This document shows positions 1 to 11,932 of a stretch of 64,000 bases of DNA, in pieces (position 1 is the stretch's first letter; each line of letters opens with the position of its first letter). The notes below the pieces were generated by a model, which made no database searches, was not told where the DNA came from, and saw only the letters and a list, made by a program, of their open reading frames with translations. Source of the stretch: Cristatella mucedo (taxonomy: Eukaryota; Bryozoa; Phylactolaemata; Cristatellidae). The stretch is taken from positions 1,168,001 to 1,232,000 of the forward strand of contig WPIO01000051.1 of the NCBI GenBank assembly GCA_009760855.2, written 5' to 3'. Both the position numbers and the translations under genes were made by a program.

Positions 1-1040
1 CATGTACAAGACGCATGCTTTGACGAGCAGGCGCGCCTCTAGTCTAGTTTTTCCTATACGTCTTGAAGTCGGGGAGATGTCATTTTATAAGTCGGCTCAC
101 AGGTCTAGGCTTCAGAAGTAAATGAACTTAAGACAACACCGTTTCCGGGGTTAGAGGTCGTAGCTGAAAGAACGAAGCCAGAGGAGTGGCTGGTACTTAA
201 GAGCCACCCTATGAGCTAACAGTTCAGGTAGTGTTGGGGCCCCCTGGAGGGGGCGTAGGAATATAGGCGGTCCAGGTCGCTGCCCAGTGCCCCCACGCGC
301 CCCCCCCCTACTCCGCTGACTAGATGCTAAAGACTCGTGGACAAATTTGGCCGTGGTACCACGTCAGAGTTTTTTTTTACATGGATACTTAGCTTTAAAG
401 TTGACATGCTTGGAGGTAGAGTCGAGATGGTCGTCCAGGGAAAGTCTGTGGTTGGAACGCTCAGATTCCGTGCAGAGGTTAAACAGAGATTACTTCTTAA
501 CCGATTTTGAGGGTGAGGGTGTCCGGTTCTTGAGTGACACTGGGGTTTCTCCATTAGTCTCAGCTTGGCCTTGATCCGTCATTCAATATAAGGCTTTAGG
601 AGCTGCAGACGGAAACACATGTGCATCCTAATAAAAGCCATTAACACAGCGCTATACGGCATTTATCGTAGCATCGTGTTGCGGGCATTCGGCTGAAAGC
701 ACGTGCACAGTTGTGCTAATGACGTCGCCGTTTAAATCCACACTAGCTCACGCGCGCGAATGATCGCTGGAGATTTCAGTGTTACTTTAAAATGCGAGAG
801 AGAGGCGGAGTGACCTAGTGGTAAGCCCAGACAGACTAGCTGGTGAGCCCGGCCTACCCTGCAAAAGGGCAAGGACTGCGCACAGCGTATCGCGTGACAA
901 GCAGGACCACGTCCTGCGCGTCACAAAGTGCTCAAATTTTCGCTTCGGTCTCCTCTGCCTCTGACCTTGTTATAAGTGAGGCATCCGCTGAGCTTTGACA
1001 GCACGCAGCTCCCGCCGGGGCCTCTTCTCCGGTCTCTTCC
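1..1040. other. Unassigned non-coding stretch
   Basis: No open frame here has the look of a conserved protein. The stretch has a short poly-C run near 300-308 and otherwise mixed composition. A tRNA-like fragment near 810-850 (a possible box A only) is too weak to call. Confidence 0.4.
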
Positions 1041-1041
1041 T

Positions 1042-1113
1042 CCTTCTCTTCTCCTCTCCAGTCTTCTCTTCTCCTCTCCAGTCTTCTCTTCTCCTCTCCA
1101 GTCTTCTCTTCTT
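1042..1113. repeat. 20-bp pyrimidine minisatellite
   Basis: A 20-bp unit (GTCTTCTCTTCTCCTCTCCA) is repeated about 3.6 times in tandem. The strand is almost pure pyrimidine and runs into a consensus-like splice acceptor (TTCTGTTGCAG) at 1113-1123. Confidence 0.85.
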
Positions 1114-1963
1114 TCTGTTGCAGAGTCTGTCGTGTGCGACGTTTCTCGTCGAGTTTCGGCAGGCTGTCGCCGAGCGGCTTCCTTTGCTGCGCGTTTTCCT
1201 GGTCTTTTGCCTGCGACAGGTGCGCTCACACTTTTTCTGCTCGCCTAGACTCTATCCTCAAAATAGCTGTGAAAAAACGCGCCGGTCCACAGCGGCGGAA
1301 AAACCCGTGGATCGCGTATGGAAATTGGCTTCCGCCAGTGAAAAAAATCACGGAAGACTGCAGCTTCGTTCTGGAAGGTGGGCTGCGGGCCCGAGTGTCC
1401 GCTGACCGCTCGCTAACGTGCGCCCTCCCCTCACTCACTGCCAAGCTTACAGCTCCTATTCAACATTTGCCTGGTAGCGAATCCAGTATTGAGTTGCGTG
1501 TACGGAACGTACGGAAGTGGTGGCTATCTATCTTTAAATTCACATTACCTGTACAGCATTCACCCATACATAATCATGGTCAGATTATACTAATGGTGCG
1601 CATTCCCGTCGCTTACCAAAGGCAGGCGGCGCGAGCGGCACGACTTCCGCTCGGTCTCGCTCACTCTTGCAGCGCGATCCGATCGCGCCAACTCTTGCTG
1701 GTCGAAGAGGGGAAGCGCCAGTCGTCACTTCGGGTGACAGCTGAGGGAGAGCGTGAGCTGGCGGAATGTCATGGCCACCTTTTGAGAAACTCTTTCAAGT
1801 TAGTAGTCCCGTGGAGTTCTAGCATTTCAATGCTCAATTTCAGCTACGCGAGCGGGCGCTTCAGATACGTATGCAAACTATGAAGTTATCTAGCCCTTTT
1901 CTGCCGCTCATCGTGCCTGTGCCGTCGTTGCATGCCTTTAAATATCGCATCACGGACTTTATT

Positions 1964-2012
1964 TAATGCAATGTATCTCCGCCCCTGTAACTCCACAAAG
2001 CCACAAAGACTA
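1964..2012 (-). repeat. LINE B 3' tail fragment
   Basis: Read on the minus strand, this matches the conserved 3' tail of LINE family B seen at 31,060-31,115 (GACTTTGTGGAGTTACAG followed by a GGAGATACAT-type end). It is a very short, 5'-truncated and decayed copy. Confidence 0.55.
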
Positions 2013-2369
2013 AGAGGTTGTTAACGTACGAGAGTTTCTCACAGCGCACTGAAAGCCCTGGCGGCTTTTGGTACGCATGCGGTAGCCAACAGACTTCATC
2101 TCACGCAACAACAAAGAGAAAATAAGAGGCGTAGCTGAATCAAAAGGGGCGGTCGAGAAAGTGACGTAGCCGCTCGGGACGGCTGGAAAGGACGTGCCAC
2201 AGTCAGCAGCAAGAGAATATACGTCGTTGCGTTAGAATTGTGGAAGTGAATTACACAGTCTATCTAGGACGGGCAGGCTTCCGAGCTTTCAAGCTGCAGA
2301 GCAAAAGCTTCTGTCGCCAACGATCTTGAAGCGTAGGAAGGGAACAGCTGATTTATTGTCCATACAGAA

Positions 2370-2890
2370 CCTGAGAGCACGAGGAGGCTGAAACTGGTGC
2401 AGCAGTTCAGCTAAGTGCAAAGGATCCGATCAGCGGGAGGGGTGCCTTGTGAGTCAGCGTAAGAACCTTACTTACTCTGTATCCGTTGATCAACTGGCAG
2501 CCATCGAAGCTCTTTCAGCAAAGGAGACATGTTGATGAACCTCTGAGATTCTTGTGACTAGCTTTGCCGCTATATTCATCACTAGCTGCAGTAGCATAGT
2601 GGCTTTTTTGGTAGCCCAGCCAAAATGGATTTGCAATCATCTAGCCGAGACAGCACCAGGAAGCTAGGTAAATCTTTTGCAAGCCATCGTAGTATGCAGT
2701 CCCTAATCTTAGATTGGGCTCGGACTAATGTCTATCTTCGGAGGCAGACTTCTTGATAGAACTTTCAAAATTTAGCCATTTTTTAAAGCCCCACCTAAAT
2801 TTCGAGCAGGTGGTGTCGGTCGCACTACAGCATCACTCTTTAGAAGAGCTCAGTCTTCAAGTCCAGCCGCACGCTTGGGGTGTTCAATGA
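2370..2890 (-). mobile_element. LINE B reverse transcriptase fragment
   Basis: The minus strand encodes, with stops and frameshifts, the same C-terminal reverse-transcriptase segment as the better copy at 30,285-31,125. The visible series is HVSPLLKELRWLPVDQRIQSK, then LNCCTSFSLL-like remnants corresponding to LAELLHQFQPLRTLRS. The motif LRWLPVDQRI is characteristic of the end of CR1/L2-type LINE reverse transcriptases. It is a dead, 5'-truncated copy. Confidence 0.75.
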
Positions 2891-3124
2891 GCTGCTGTTT
2901 AATTTTATCGTAGTTTAGTTGAAGGAAATTTGCCGATATCCAGGATTGAATGTCTGTAATGCTAGCATTCAAGGTATCAGTCGCTGCAACGGATTCCGAC
3001 GGTTTAAAGGATGGCGGGTCGCCGCGGGATACTAAAATTGCATGCTTCCACGGCGTTCTTCCACAGAATGTAGTTACTAGTTTAAGAAGCTACTGTAGTC
3101 ATCATATGACCTATTGTGACAGAT

Positions 3125-5260
3125 GTGGTCCAAAGTGAAATAAAGTTACCTTGAGAACACCAGCAATCAGGCGATAACAAGTATTTTTTTGATGTAACGA
3201 TGTCATGCAGCCCAAAAATATTTAGGATAAGCTCTGCGTGGCATGGTCAACGAAGATACAGCAAAGGTATAGTCCTTGGGCAACGGTATATTAGCGCCAC
3301 TCCTAAGGCCACCAACGCAGAGCCGCTCTGCTCAAGGCATTTGAGCCATTCGATTCTTCCGGTTCACCTCTTTGGTCCAGCGAATTCTGCCACGCCGCGA
3401 AATCGCAGCGGCAGCCTGCTCAAATGGCTTTTGGTCGTCCACAAAAAGCCCATCAATGACTGGCCGTTAAGCATATCAGGCTCGCGCCTTAGCCAGGCAA
3501 AGGCTCGTCCCTACGTCACACCCTACTATACGATGCCGACATGGTTAACGCAGAACACGTCCCAAATCATTACCGAGCATGAGGATAATGACTCTTTTTG
3601 GCCGCCGTTTGAGCTGGTTGCAAGGAAATGCAGTCCCCGAATTTTGCCTCTAGCTCTAGCCAATCATCGACGGCTTGCCTGGCTCGAGCACTAGCCAATC
3701 ATCCACGGCTTCAACAGCTTGGCTGCAGCTGCAGCTCGAGAGGCTCGAGCCATTGTTGCCAAGTTGATATGGCGGCTGCTTCGCAAACGATTCCCCATCA
3801 AATAGGAAAGCTGTGAGACATCTTTACCACCCGCATGAGAGAAGCTGATGCTGCAATGCACCGTCTGCAGAAGAGTCTCTTTTTTTAAATACACTAGCAC
3901 GTGTAAGAGGCTGGTTCACCATAAGAAAATGCAGGTCTGGCTCATCGAAGCAACAGCAGGAGGTTAGGTTCTCGGTGAGCCTCGGCAGTGCATTACAACC
4001 GGAACGTTGCCAGTGCTGCAGCACTAGCAACGTCAGCGGCGGAGCCGGGTTTTTCGGGTTGGAGGGGCAAGCGAGCTCCGGGCTCCTACAGACAAGATGA
4101 AATAGGTACCGCATGAAGACAGTTAATGAATTCTTTTGACAGATCTGTTCGACTCGTTCCTTTCGGATCTTCACGCTGCTCCGGCAACTTGGACCGGGGT
4201 AAATTTGCCCCAGGATGTGGGTACTGCCCTCTGTCCATGGGTAAGGGCAATAGCCCTTGCCCCTGCCATATTAATATAACCACATGATTATATTCATAAT
4301 ATTATAATGATATTTTAAATATTTTAATGGAGAAATAAAATATTTTATATAAAGTGTTTTAATAAATCACATATATTAATAATATTCACAATACTGCGCA
4401 TTCATTCAGCATTTGTACTTTTTCCAATTAGTTGGATTCACAATTTTCAAAGACGCCGAATACCCTGGTGAGAAACGCGCTAAGATGGCAAACCTAGCAG
4501 CTCGAAGGAATTTGAATAAAGCAGCTCTTCATCGCCTTTATCTACCTCCGGAAAGAAGCAGCCCAGTTCGCGGTATCGCCTACGAAGAGTTTCTTTGGCC
4601 TCTTGAAGCTGCCAGATGCTTGGACCGGATACTTGCACCAGGCTACTCATTTTCGACCCGTTTGTTCCTCCAGTCCAGTCACGCCAGACACGCTCTGGTT
4701 TTCAGTCGTTTCGCTGCTCCTTGCACTAGATTAAAATCATCTGGTGCTCGGGACGTTGTTTCGCATTCACCGTATATCTGAACTCACATTCGGCTTCTGT
4801 CACAACCTGCATTGACTCTGCGTCGTTTAGCATCGGTTCTGCCCAGCTTTCCCTGTGTTGAGACAGAACGCAGCCTTGTAGCCCCCAGAGTGAATGTTTA
4901 TTTTTAGCGAGATGCCCGTTGCCTCAGCCTTATTTTGCTTAATTAAATTGTTCTTCCTTCCACTAATCACAAGTAGTTGCAAAACAAAAACCGCTAGTAT
5001 ACAGTGCTAAAAAAAAGAAGCCTAATCGGCTTGTTCAAGATGGTGAGGCCGCATTCAGATCCGACCGCGTCTTATGGTTGTACTCTTCGATGGCAACTAA
5101 GTTGTGGGAGTGGAACTGAGAGTGGGGTTCGTCAGGACCCGCCGGCGTGAATAGGAAACAATTATTCCTAACATCACTTGCAGCTTCGGTAGCAGCTCGA
5201 CTGTCTCTCTGGCTGCCAGTGCATTTCTTGTGGAGATGATAAATAAAGGCTGGCTGACAC
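3125..5260. other. Unassigned stretch with long chance frames
   Basis: A 164-codon plus-strand frame (3200-3694) and a 122-codon frame (4413-4781) are open, but neither shows a recognisable domain, and neither has clear splice or promoter context. The segment 4290-4400 is strongly AT-rich. I cannot assign function. Confidence 0.35.
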
Positions 5261-5270
5261 GGCAGCATCG

Positions 5271-5405
5271 TTAATATAGCGACAGAAGAGCCTTAACGGC
5301 AATCACCAATCGGCAGCTTGCAGTTGGCAATAAAGGATTGCCCGGCTGCAGGACGCGAACCCACGACCTGGATAGTGAAGAGCGAGCACCTTGCGCTAGT
5401 AAGAA
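5271..5405 (-). mobile_element. tRNA-derived SINE-1 copy
   Basis: On the minus strand this reads as a degenerate tRNA head (box B-like GTGGGTTCGCGTCC) followed by the SINE-1 body (ATCCTTTATTGCC, then GGCTCTTCTGTCGCTATA). The same body recurs at 8041, 10,706, 20,725, 26,277, 37,597 and 59,101. Confidence 0.75.
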
Positions 5406-5935
5406 TAGATCGGCGGTAGTGAGCAGACGACTAAGGAATGTCGGAGACGTAGTGTTGGAGCTGTTGGTCCTTGCATGCTGCCTTGGACTTTAAGGTAGCG
5501 GAGCCTAACTTTTAGCCGTCTGGCTGATATCTGTTTGATTTCTTCTAATTCGTTTTCCGCTGGCTAATCTCAGACGGTGAGCTGTTGGCCAGTTATGGCG
5601 GCTGATGACTTCGCCTCAGATCTACTTTTTACCTGCACAGCTAGATATATTTTTGCCAGCAGTTACAACTGAATAGTCTATTCTAGGGCCGTCGCTGCCA
5701 TTCTTCTAAGCGGCCAGTAACTGGTGAGGTAATAACGGGGCTGCCAAGATAGTCACTAATGCTTGCTAAGCAATAGCTAACAAGGTCCTCAACCAGTGAA
5801 CCTGCTATAAAATAGCTTGAATAGAAAGTTCGTCCCCAAAGTCCTCGTAATGCACAGGACTAGACTCGGAGATTTGCCCGTGCTGAACAGTTTTTAATTG
5901 TTGCCTTTACTGACTGGATGAATATATCCACCGGC

Positions 5936-6277
5936 CTATTGCTCTGAATTGGCTAGTGGTAATAAATTGTACACCCAGACGCGCCGAAAAGTCTCGAAAC
6001 TCAGCACTTGCGAGCTGTGGGCAATTTTCACTAAGTTTTCCCGTATCCCGACATGTGCGAATAGCATGTCGAAGACTTGCACGACGTCCTCCATGCGCAC
6101 TTCGAGGACTGTGTCTATGGTCACCCATCTGCTCGCAGAATAGACAGTCAGCGCGTACTCACTACCATCGCGGTGGAACAGGTCAAATGTCAGCTTGGTG
6201 TGTTGTTTCGGCCCTGTTGCTCGCCTAAAGGATTCGCCTCGATCGTACTCGGGCAGGATCTGGAGAAGAAGCCACAA
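5936..6277 (-). pseudogene. Coding-like remnant, unknown protein
   Basis: A minus-strand frame of 113 codons is open and has balanced, protein-like composition, including SASRWVTIDTVLEVRMEDVV followed by a VFDMLFAHVGIRENL stretch. The DNA here is not GC-rich, so a long open frame is less expected by chance. No domain is recognised. It could be an exon of an unknown gene, a processed pseudogene piece or a transposon fragment. A second frame at 6512-6925 on the same strand may belong to it. Confidence 0.25.
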
Positions 6278-6511
6278 TCCGCTCCTCGTTTAGCCAATCG
6301 TGGTCTGTGTAATCGTGACGTGGCGGGTGGGGCCTTGCTGAGCTGAGCTGTGTATCTGCTGAGTGCCGTCTCCTTCCCAGCCTCGCGGGCTTCACTGCGA
6401 AGTGAAAGCACAGGCTGCGACGTCTCATCCGCTGCAGGCAAAAAGGTGAAACCTACCTCAGCTTCCTGGGCTTCCGAAAGATGCCGAGTAGTGAGTGGCT
6501 CGTGGTCGCTT

Positions 6512-6925
6512 TCAACCATCAGGCTCTGCCCGAAAACATTTTGGCGAAAGCGTGCGTGGCCAAGTCAGACGACCATCGTATCCTTTTTTTATTTTTGGAC
6601 GTCGCTGCTGAACTGGGGTTAAAGTGTGTGAAGAATTTGCGAACAGTCTACGGTTTTGCATCAATGCTGTACCGTCGTCAACCTGATAGGAATCTACAGA
6701 ATAATGAAAGACTTCGGAAGTAATATAAATGGGCTGACCAAGTCGGAGACCTTGTTGACTTTTACGTATATCCCGTCCTTCACAATGGCACAGGGTACGG
6801 AGGTGGTCCTCAAGCCGGTCCGTGTACTTGGAAGCAACGTGACTAGCCGCCTGGATAGCCCGCTTGGAATAACTGGCATCCAGGAGCCGCTTGATTTTAT
6901 TATGCAGTTTTACCAGACTGTGCAA
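6512..6925 (-). pseudogene. Coding-like remnant, unknown protein
   Basis: A 137-codon minus-strand frame begins HSLVKLHNKIKRLLDASYSK and continues with a plausible helical composition for about 75 residues before becoming less protein-like. It lies just upstream, in the minus direction, of the coding-like remnant at 5936-6277. No family is recognised, and chance cannot be excluded. Confidence 0.2.
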
Positions 6926-7014
6926 TCAGGCGCTTACAGCTGGTGCACAACTCTGCATCTAAGCTTGTCTGTTGTGAACGTCGCAGCTGACACATCACAC
7001 CACCTCTAGCTGAC

Positions 7015-7562
7015 ATGTACTGATTCCCAGTCAAGCAACGCATCGAATTCAAGGTTCTGTCAATCACTTTTAGGTCCCTCCATTCTTCGGCTCCAGCCTA
7101 CCAATCAGAACTACTCCTCCACTAGGCTTAGCATAGTACCATTCGCTTTTCTGAGTCTAATCATCTACCTGCCCTTCGTAAGAACCCCAAATCGTTTGGA
7201 GGCCGTGCATTTAGCTCGTATGCTCCCAAAGCCTGGAATTCACTTACAACTGGTGTCACGACATCTCCTGACTTGACCACATTTAAAAAGAAGCTAAAAC
7301 GCATCTATTTATCACAGCACTTAGTGGGTACATGTGATTCGCCCTCGGCCTGCTTATGCGTGCTGACACAGTGCATGCTGCCACTAACCATATTTGCATA
7401 CATACCCTGTGCATGTCACCTATAACCATGTTACGCTTGTTGTAATTGAACATGCCATCACAAACCATTCGATCATGCTTCCTTTGCAGCAAAGATAAAG
7501 TGCCTAGAAAAAGATTTGGTTCTCTGTGGGTGCTATAACAAATGGATTATTATTATTATAAT
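7015..7562 (+). mobile_element. LINE A 3' end, decayed
   Basis: This is the plus-strand end of LINE family A: remnants of the reverse-transcriptase C-terminus (QSSNAS/RSLHSSAPAYQ-type, [17 protein letters not shown] in a shifted frame), then the 3' UTR with the CTGACA..TGCATG repeats, a decayed tail hairpin (AAAGTGCC..GGGTGCTATA) and an ATT-rich end at 7540-7562. Many stops and frameshifts show it is old. Confidence 0.85.
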
Positions 7563-8040
7563 TGCCGGGCTGCACTCCAAAGATTAAAAGCTAGGAAAAT
7601 TCATCTTTCCGGTTAAAATTGGCATGGCATGGTGTAGAGAGCTTCTGGGCCCGGTCCTTGATTATGGCTAACTCGCTGACGCTGAGGGTTTCCTTGACGG
7701 TCTTCGCGAATGGTGACGAATTGCATTGCCTGATGTCGCCATTTGTACATGTTGGGTCCGCTGTACCGTGGCAGCGTACTACTCTGGCGAAAGTCACCAA
7801 AGGGGAATAGTGGACCTAATAATATAGACATATTCTCCCAAGCTAGGTTCGGTCATCACGGCCACTAGCTCCAACGTGGCTTCCTGCGATTCTCGCTGGT
7901 GAGCGTTGCGTGGACGGCCAGCTCTGCAACCCCGGGGACCACAGCGACGACTGCTATGGTGGCGATTAAAACCAAAAAAGGTGAAAGGAGCCTTCAATAT
8001 GACGGAAACGGTTGAGACCCGTAAGGTGGAGGCGCGTGAG

Positions 8041-8207
8041 CTGTGATGGCTAAGTAGGTAAGGCGGTTACTTTTCACTATCTCGGCCACGAAATCGTGGG
8101 TTCAAATCCTACGGTGGGCGTTCCTTAATTGAAGCTGCAATCGGTGGTGAAAGCCTTCAAGGCTCTTCTGTCGCTATTCAACAGAGGCTTTTAAATCAGC
8201 TAGTAAT
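8041..8207 (+). mobile_element. tRNA-derived SINE-1 copy
   Basis: The head has a Pol III box A-like TGGCTAAGTAGG and a box B-like GGGTTCAAATCC at tRNA-like spacing. It is followed by the SINE-1 body (GGTGAAAGCC, then AAGGCTCTTCTGTCGCTAT) and ends at AATCAGCTAG. The conserved head makes this one of the better plus-strand copies. A real tRNA gene is unlikely because no acceptor stem pairs and the body continues into the repeat. Confidence 0.8.
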
Positions 8208-8209
8208 CC

Positions 8210-9865
8210 TTTGTCATGGTAAAAAAAAGGGCACAGGCTCGCCTTAAAGCTGGTGGCCAGCAAAGCCGGCTGGTCGCCAAAGGCCGTTCTTTTAATCTGC
8301 CTCCTTCGAGCACCATGCTTGGTCTGCCTCCGAGTGGCGGTGAGGTAGCCTCCATGCCAGCGATGCTGTTCTTTACCTGCTGCTGGCCACGGGGCTGCTT
8401 CCTTGTGCTCACCGCTTGCTTGAATGTCGTTTCACGCTTTTATTGTGCTACTCGCTCGCTTGGTGTGTGCCTTCCCTCGTGAAAAGAGGCCTGGCGCTAT
8501 TTTAACAGATGCTCAGTAGTTATCGCAGAGGTTATCCCAGACTTTTAGACTATTATTAGTATATATTATATATATATTATTGTATTATCATTTTATTATT
8601 ATTACTATTATATATATATATATATATATTAGACTATTAGAGGTTAGCCCATCCTATTATCGCAGACTAGTGTGTGCCACCTTCAGCTTCCGAGTTGCGC
8701 GCGCTGCTGCTGCTTGCCTAGCATTCCAGTGTGCAATTGCTTACACATATACGTAACAGGAAATAGTACAGGGGGAACACATCTTGACCCCACTGACAGA
8801 AGTGTACCACCGCAGCTCAGGTTAGCTTCAAGCTAATGTCGATTGCGGAAAGAATCCAACAAGGTTCGTGAGATAGAATTTTTATAGAGCCAGATACTAG
8901 AAGAATCTAGTAAATCTTACTTCGCAGTACTCCGACGGTATTAGAGAATAATATTTGTCGAGAATGGTGACTACGTCGGTAGCCAGACAGTTGCCCCCCC
9001 CCCGCCACTACATGGGGTCGTTTCGCACATTTTTCATGTGTTAAGATAACTAGGCTGGCAGCACGTCCGATTTGTTACAAAAATTGCTAACTCATGCAAA
9101 TCATGTTTTGGTGAGACTTTTTTGGCCTGCAGTCCATGAAAAAATGGAACTGAATTATCAGAGATTCTAAGTCAATCCTCAGGGTACGTAGATTTCTTGA
9201 GCCAATACTATATATTGTTCAGAAGAACCTTAGCAGCTTTTACCTCCTCTTCACCTTTGCTTGCAGTAATTAAGAGTGGATCGATTGCTGCAGGAAATAA
9301 ACCCAAAGCTCGGCTCATAAAGTTATAGTAGAATATTGGTGCTGCAAAGCACTATTATGGCCCTTGCACCGTGCGTCACTTAACAACCATGCGTTTATTT
9401 ATCCATTCAAGGGCTTTTCACGATGCTACGACAATGGGTTGTGGTAGCATTTTACTTTTGCAAAATGAGTTATTTTTTTGGTTTATGTCTTTTGTAGTCA
9501 AAATCATTCGCAGTTGAGTCGGCCAATTGGCTTCCGGACACAAAAAATATGTCCGGTCAAACGTATCTGGTCTGCACATTCCCAGAAAGGCAGGAGAATT
9601 GCGGTATTGCACGCACACTCTTGGAAAGTTAGGCACTTAATTGAAAGGGCATGGAGCATAATCTTTAAACCTTTTCCTATACGAAGACCGCTTCTGCCAG
9701 AAAAATGCATTCTGGGTTAAGCCAAGCAGCTAAAATTGAGCTTGTGATCGCATCCTCGCCCTTATGTCTTCCAATACTGATACGTAGGATAAAGTAAGCA
9801 CATGTGCTGTTAATATGTGAGTACTCGAACCTCTCGGCATTCAGGAATGTGCAAATCCACGCGAG
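8210..9865. other. Unassigned non-coding stretch
   Basis: No supported gene. It holds an AT-rich TATA/ATT simple-sequence block at 8552-8640 and a poly-C run near 8995-9003. The rest is unique-looking AT-rich DNA. Confidence 0.4.
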
Positions 9866-9868
9866 AAG

Positions 9869-9933
9869 CGATATATATATATATATATACTTTATCTTTT
9901 ACTTTATCTTATTCTTTCGTGTGCTTACTTTAC

Positions 9934-9992
<59 letters not shown>
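9869..9992. repeat. (TA)n microsatellites
   Basis: Two blocks of alternating TA (about 9869-9889 and 9934-9992) flank a short CTTTATCTTTTACTTTATC-type spacer. The second block abuts the 5' break of the LINE A copy that follows. Confidence 0.95.
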
Positions 9993-9995
<3 letters not shown>

Positions 9996-9997
<2 letters not shown>

Positions 9998-10582
9998 ACA
10001 GTTGCCACATTACTCCACTTCTCGCCGACCTGCACTGGCTACCAGTCAAGCAACGGATTGACTTCAAGGTTTTGTCGCTCACTTTTAGGTCCCTTCATAA
10101 TATGGCTCCAGCCTATCTCTCAGATATCCTACTCCATCAGGCCAAGCATCGTACCACCCGCTTTTCGGAATCCAACATTCTAGAAATACCTCGTACAAAC
10201 CTTAAATCCTTTGGAGACCGTGCATTTAGTTCGTATGCTCCCAAAGCCCGGAACTCCCTCCCGACCTGCGTCAGAACATCCCCTGACCTGACCACATTTA
10301 AAAGGAACTTGGAAACACACCTATTTAGGACAGCATTTAGTGGGTCCCTGTGATTCGTCCTTGATGTGCTTAAGCGTGCTGACACTGTGCATGCTGCCAC
10401 TAACCACATTTGCATGCTGACCCTGTGCATGTCACCCCTAACCATATTATTCATTACGTTTGTTTTTTCAAGCATGATTTTACTTACCATTCAATGGCAT
10501 TTCACTTTACAACAAATGTAAAGCGCCTAGAGAGAGATTAAGTTCTCTGAGGGCGCTTTATCAAGTGAATTATTATTATTAT
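9996..10582 (+). mobile_element. LINE A copy, C-terminus of RT intact
   Basis: The frame to 10,353 is open through the CR1/L2-type reverse transcriptase end ([20 protein letters not shown], then [20 protein letters not shown], ending [11 protein letters not shown]). The 3' UTR follows, with a hairpin at 10,519-10,560 (TAAAGCGCC pairing with GGGCGCTTTA) and an ATT/AT tail. The copy is 5'-truncated at the TA microsatellite. Few lesions in the frame suggest it is younger than most copies here. Confidence 0.92.
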
Positions 10583-10705
10583 ATATATATATATAAACCG
10601 CCGCTGCATCCTTTATGGCAAAGCAAATGTAGCCGAGAAGGGGAAGGGCTAGAACGTAGGCAGGCCGAAAGGAAGTTGAAAGCTCCGACGGAAGCTCTCT
10701 CTTGA

Positions 10706-10860
10706 GCATGCGGTCTTAGCCCACGAGGTAAAATGCTCGCTCTTCACGCCCCAGGTCGTGGTTTTGATTCCTGCAGTCCTGTATTGCCCACTGTAAAAGG
10801 TGTCGCTAGCCGTTAAGGCTCTTCTGCCGCTATATAAATGAGGCTGTTATACCAGCTAAC
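10706..10860 (+). mobile_element. tRNA-derived SINE-1 copy, decayed
   Basis: A degenerate tRNA head (GCGGTCTTAGCCCACGAGGT, then a box B-like GTGGTTTTGATTCC) is followed by the SINE-1 body GTTAAGGCTCTTCTGCCGCT and ends near TACCAGCTAA, as in the 8041 copy. Confidence 0.7.
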
Positions 10861-11932
10861 CTTTTTCCCCTTAGCAACACCGAGTCCTGGCCTACTGGCT
10901 CTTTAATATTACAGCTGTCGGTGTCTTTATGTAAGGTACTCACACATTTTTCAAGAAATACTCGCCAGTTTTTCGCGCTGTGAGCTTTCATAGCGCGGCC
11001 GAAGATGAGCCACCACGGATGCACCAGGTGGGTGGGCGAATCTGCTGAACCGGCTTAACTACCGGTTCTTCATGCACGTGCGGGACCCGTAAGCAGCAAT
11101 GCATGACTTGAGCGATTTTGCACGTGCGACTCTTTTATGGTTGGCACAGTTTCGCGGCGTCGGTTTGTTGCCGGGCTTATTTTCCAAAATTCCGGCTGTC
11201 AATGGGACGTCCTCGAGCAGGCCGTACGTCGTCGTGCCGGGTCGCTTCCGTGTCCACTTCGCGTTTCGCATGCCTTCGCGAGAAAGCGAAGTTTTTTTAG
11301 TCGGCTAGTTGTACGCTGCCGCCGCCGCCCGCTGCATCCACCGAGTGCCGAGGCGGACCAAGCCCCCACTACGGCTGGGGTGGCGGGCGATTCGCTTCCG
11401 GAAGAGAGCCATTCGATGACCAGGAGTCGCTGCCGCTCGAAAACGGACCGGCGCCAAGTAGTAATCACCGCACTGGCTTCCTGGCTCGCCAGCTGACTGC
11501 CCTGAACTGACGCAAGCGGGACACCAGAGCAGAGAATTGGTGCTTTGTCTGCTAGCGAAAAGAAGTAGCCACATGGCGCATCTCGGAGGCTGCGTTTCGT
11601 CTCGATCTAGTCCCGCCTGCTCGGCGAGCACCCGATCGCGCCGACGGGCCCACCTGGCAGAGCTGATCTGCTGGGCAGGCGACTCCCGGAAGCAGCTCAT
11701 TCGCCGTCGAGCCGTTGGGTATCCAGCGCTGGACGCCGCCGCTCAATGGCAGCAGCGTCTCACGAGAAAGCGGCTCTCACCAGGGGCGCTGCAGGCAGCT
11801 GACCGCAGCAGCGTCGATATCCAGTTAAAAATGGCTCCAGCATCCACTCGCGAGTCCAAGGAACAGCCCAATGATGATTGGAGGGCCTTCGCTGTCTTGG
11901 CGGCTGGGATGAGCTGCCAGGGTCTGCGTCAT

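Noticed and set aside
805-860. Possible tRNA or SINE head (GTGACCTAGTGGTAAGCCCA)
   Set aside because: Only a box A-like word is present; no box B at the right distance and no repeat body follows.
1134-1883. 249-codon plus-strand frame as a gene
   Set aside because: No domain, poor composition, runs across a likely splice donor and overlaps open frames in other phases.
8041-8115. Functional tRNA gene
   Set aside because: Boxes A and B are present, but the acceptor arms do not pair and the sequence continues into the SINE-1 body shared by many copies.
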